Shown here in pieces: positions 13,254 through 14,549 of a stretch of 14,549 bases of DNA (its first letter is position 1; each line of letters starts with the position of its first letter). The notes under the pieces were generated by a model that saw only the letters and a list, made by a program, of their open reading frames with translations, made no database searches and was not told where the DNA came from. A program made the translations under genes and the position numbers. Origin of the DNA: Caldisericia bacterium (GTDB lineage Bacteria; Caldisericota; Caldisericia; UBA6126; JAGPKI01). The DNA is taken from positions 1-14,549 of the forward strand of contig JAGPKI010000009.1 of NCBI GenBank assembly GCA_018054005.1. The letters are read 5' to 3'.

Positions 13254-14353
13254 CTCGATAACCAACTATATTTGATTTTAACTGCCCCATTTGGACAAAA
13301 TTCAGCACAACAATAGCACTTTATACAATTTTTTCTATCAATTTCTATTTTACCATTAACTTTTTTTAATGCTTTTGCTGGACAATTTTTTACACAGGTC
13401 AAACATTTATTGCACAAATTATCATCGAAATATGGTTTACCTGCAATGTAGTTCTCGAGAAAGCTATTTACAACAGTTGGCAATGGAAGAGGAGTTACGG
13501 GTTTATGTATCATTTCGAAGTCTTTAATTATAGCATTCTTGAGCGGAATACCAGTTATTTCAATATTTTCTGGTTTAACTAAACCCCTTACATATGCCTC
13601 TTTATTTGTTGGAACAAGAATTGGCTTTAAACCAATTATTTCAGATGCTACCCAATCAAGCGAAAAAACATCTTCGCTTAAAAGAATGAGGTTTGTTAAT
13701 CTCGCTTTTCCATTCCTTGGACCATCACCTTCCATAGAGAGCACTCCATCCACTATTGTCATAACGGGTTTTATGGTTGAGGCAACATCAACGAGAAATG
13801 CACTAAAATTTGGAAGAGTTTTAAGTCTTAAATGATACTCACTTTTTTTGACTCCTGGAATAACACCAAAAAGATTTTTTACTCCGCAGGTTATGTATGT
13901 TAAGCCATGAGTTTTGAGCTTTGGAACATTTACAATATAATCAACCTCTTTAATGGCTTTTGCTACAGGGATTATCTTGCCAACTTTATTTTCATTGTTT
14001 TTAATATCAATTGATTCTATAAAATCAATTAACGGAACATTTTCTTCACAACAAACTTTTTTAATTCCACTATCTCTATATACTTTTTCCAAAAAACTTC
14101 TTCCAGCTTCAGAGGGTCCGTCACCAACTGAAACTACACAATTTATGCTTTTAAAAACTCTTATTAAAGCTCTAACAAACTCAGGGTGCGTAGTAACTGC
14201 ATATTCTGGTTTGGCATATGTTAATAAATTAATCTTAAGAAGTACCCTTTTCCCGCTTAATTTATTAAATGAGCTAAATGTTGGAAGGACTCTCTTTAAT
14301 ACGTCTTCTACCTGGGTATATCCATCTACTTTACAAATTTCTACTCTACTCAT
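13229..14353 (-). CDS. DUF362 protein with a C-terminal two-[4Fe-4S] ferredoxin domain
   Basis: The 374-residue protein begins with the DUF362 domain (about 1-300; visible are KINLLTYAKPEYAVTTHPEFVRALIRVF, VGDGPSEAG, NVPKLKTHGLTYITCGVKNLFGVIPG, and VDGVLSMEGDGPRNG). It ends with a ferredoxin domain with two [4Fe-4S] sites: Cys314, 317, 320, 324 (CNKCLTCVKNCP) and Cys343, 346, 349, 353 (CIKCYCCAEFCP, with an additional Cys348). The reaction of DUF362 proteins is not established; the ferredoxin part shows that electrons pass through it. The last residues (WLSRWLRTKIK) form a basic amphipathic tail that might touch the membrane, in line with the two membrane proteins encoded behind it. The ATG follows GAGGT nine bases upstream. 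It is the first gene of the operon DUF362, YihY, Lit-like. Confidence 0.92.
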   Translation of the reverse strand: MSRVEICKVDGYTQVEDVLKRVLPTFSSFNKLSGKRVLLKINLLTYAKPEYAVTTHPEFVRALIRVFKSINCVVSVGDGPSEAGRSFLEKVYRDSGIKKVCCEENVPLIDFIESIDIKNNENKVGKIIPVAKAIKEVDYIVNVPKLKTHGLTYITCGVKNLFGVIPGVKKSEYHLRLKTLPNFSAFLVDVASTIKPVMTIVDGVLSMEGDGPRNGKARLTNLILLSEDVFSLDWVASEIIGLKPILVPTNKEAYVRGLVKPENIEITGIPLKNAIIKDFEMIHKPVTPLPLPTVVNSFLENYIAGKPYFDDNLCNKCLTCVKNCPAKALKKVNGKIEIDRKNCIKCYCCAEFCPNGAVKIKYSWLSRWLRTKIK

Positions 14354-14420
14354 ATATTGTAAACCTCGCCATTTTCACTTAATTCAAACTTTTCCTATCA
14401 ATAATGCGACTTTCATTAAA

Positions 14421-14549
14421 TACGGGAATTCTTCGCTTATGGTCAGAAAGATCTGGGACGTCATTTCCATAATTTTTTTTGTCATTTCGAGCGATTGCGG
14501 GAATTCAGAAATAAAATGAAACACTGGATCCCCGATAAAGTATTTCGGG
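14421..14549. repeat. Edge of an interspersed repeat cluster (higher G+C, inverted-repeat modules)
   Basis: The last bases of the window differ in composition from the rest and carry typical pieces of dispersed intergenic repeats: GTCATTTCGAGCGATTGCGG at 14481-14500, then TGGATCCCCGATAAAG at 14525-14540 with a hairpin CCCGA-(9)-TCGGG running to the last base. GGGAATTC occurs twice, at 14424-14431 and 14499-14506, and GTCATTTC also occurs twice, at 14460-14467 and 14481-14488. This suggests two copies or a nested copy. No protein with good coding character is found. The element is cut by the window edge, so its ends and size are unknown. Confidence 0.55.

Noticed and set aside
13953..14519. 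188-codon open frame on the + strand
   Set aside because: It is the mirror of the strongly supported DUF362 gene for most of its length and then runs into the repeat region.

Overview
The window is AT-rich (by eye about 30% G+C) bacterial DNA. An anaerobic lifestyle is suggested by a superoxide reductase, a ferredoxin-type DUF362 protein and a protein with a carbon monoxide dehydrogenase-like domain. A SigB/SigF-type sigma factor, a Lit-type membrane protein and strong AAGGAGG-type ribosome binding sites recall Firmicutes. The large beta-propeller protein ending in a copper-amine-oxidase-N domain is also common in deep-branching anaerobes such as Caldisericum-like and Thermotogae-like lineages. 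The exact phylum cannot be fixed from this window.

Layout, left to right. (1) The 3' part of an amidohydrolase gene (YtcJ type) on the + strand. (2) A broken membrane-protein gene on the - strand, tail to tail with it. (3) mnmG on the + strand, apparently read from a promoter lying so close to the ATG that the mRNA would be leaderless. (4) Between mnmG and the convergent genes, a perfect 34-bp palindrome whose centre is an exact 16-bp parS chromosome-partition site. Together with mnmG, this suggests the region is near the replication origin. (5) A long - strand block, read from high to low coordinates: a fused flavin-oxidoreductase-like/CODH-like protein, a CinA-type pyrophosphatase-family protein overlapping it by 8 bases, a large secreted beta-propeller protein, then a compact stress operon of RsbW-like protein, SigB-like sigma factor, bacterioferritin-like protein and superoxide reductase. 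(6) About 800 bases without an intact gene, holding the wreck of a DDE transposase. (7) A three-gene - strand operon: DUF362/ferredoxin protein, YihY-family membrane protein, Lit-like (DUF1461) membrane protein. (8) At the right edge, the start of an interspersed repeat of higher G+C.

The two most notable items are the parS palindrome and the 661-residue fusion protein. In the fusion, a degenerate FAD/NAD oxidoreductase fold is joined to a shortened CODH catalytic domain. It keeps four of the five cysteines of the C-cluster and a compact B-cluster motif, but appears to lack the C-cluster histidine, the last C-cluster cysteine and the C-terminal end. A second theme is oxidative stress: the sigma factor is apparently co-transcribed with the iron-storage and superoxide-reducing genes it may control, and its partner RsbW-like protein has lost all the recognisable ATP-binding motifs of the kinase family.
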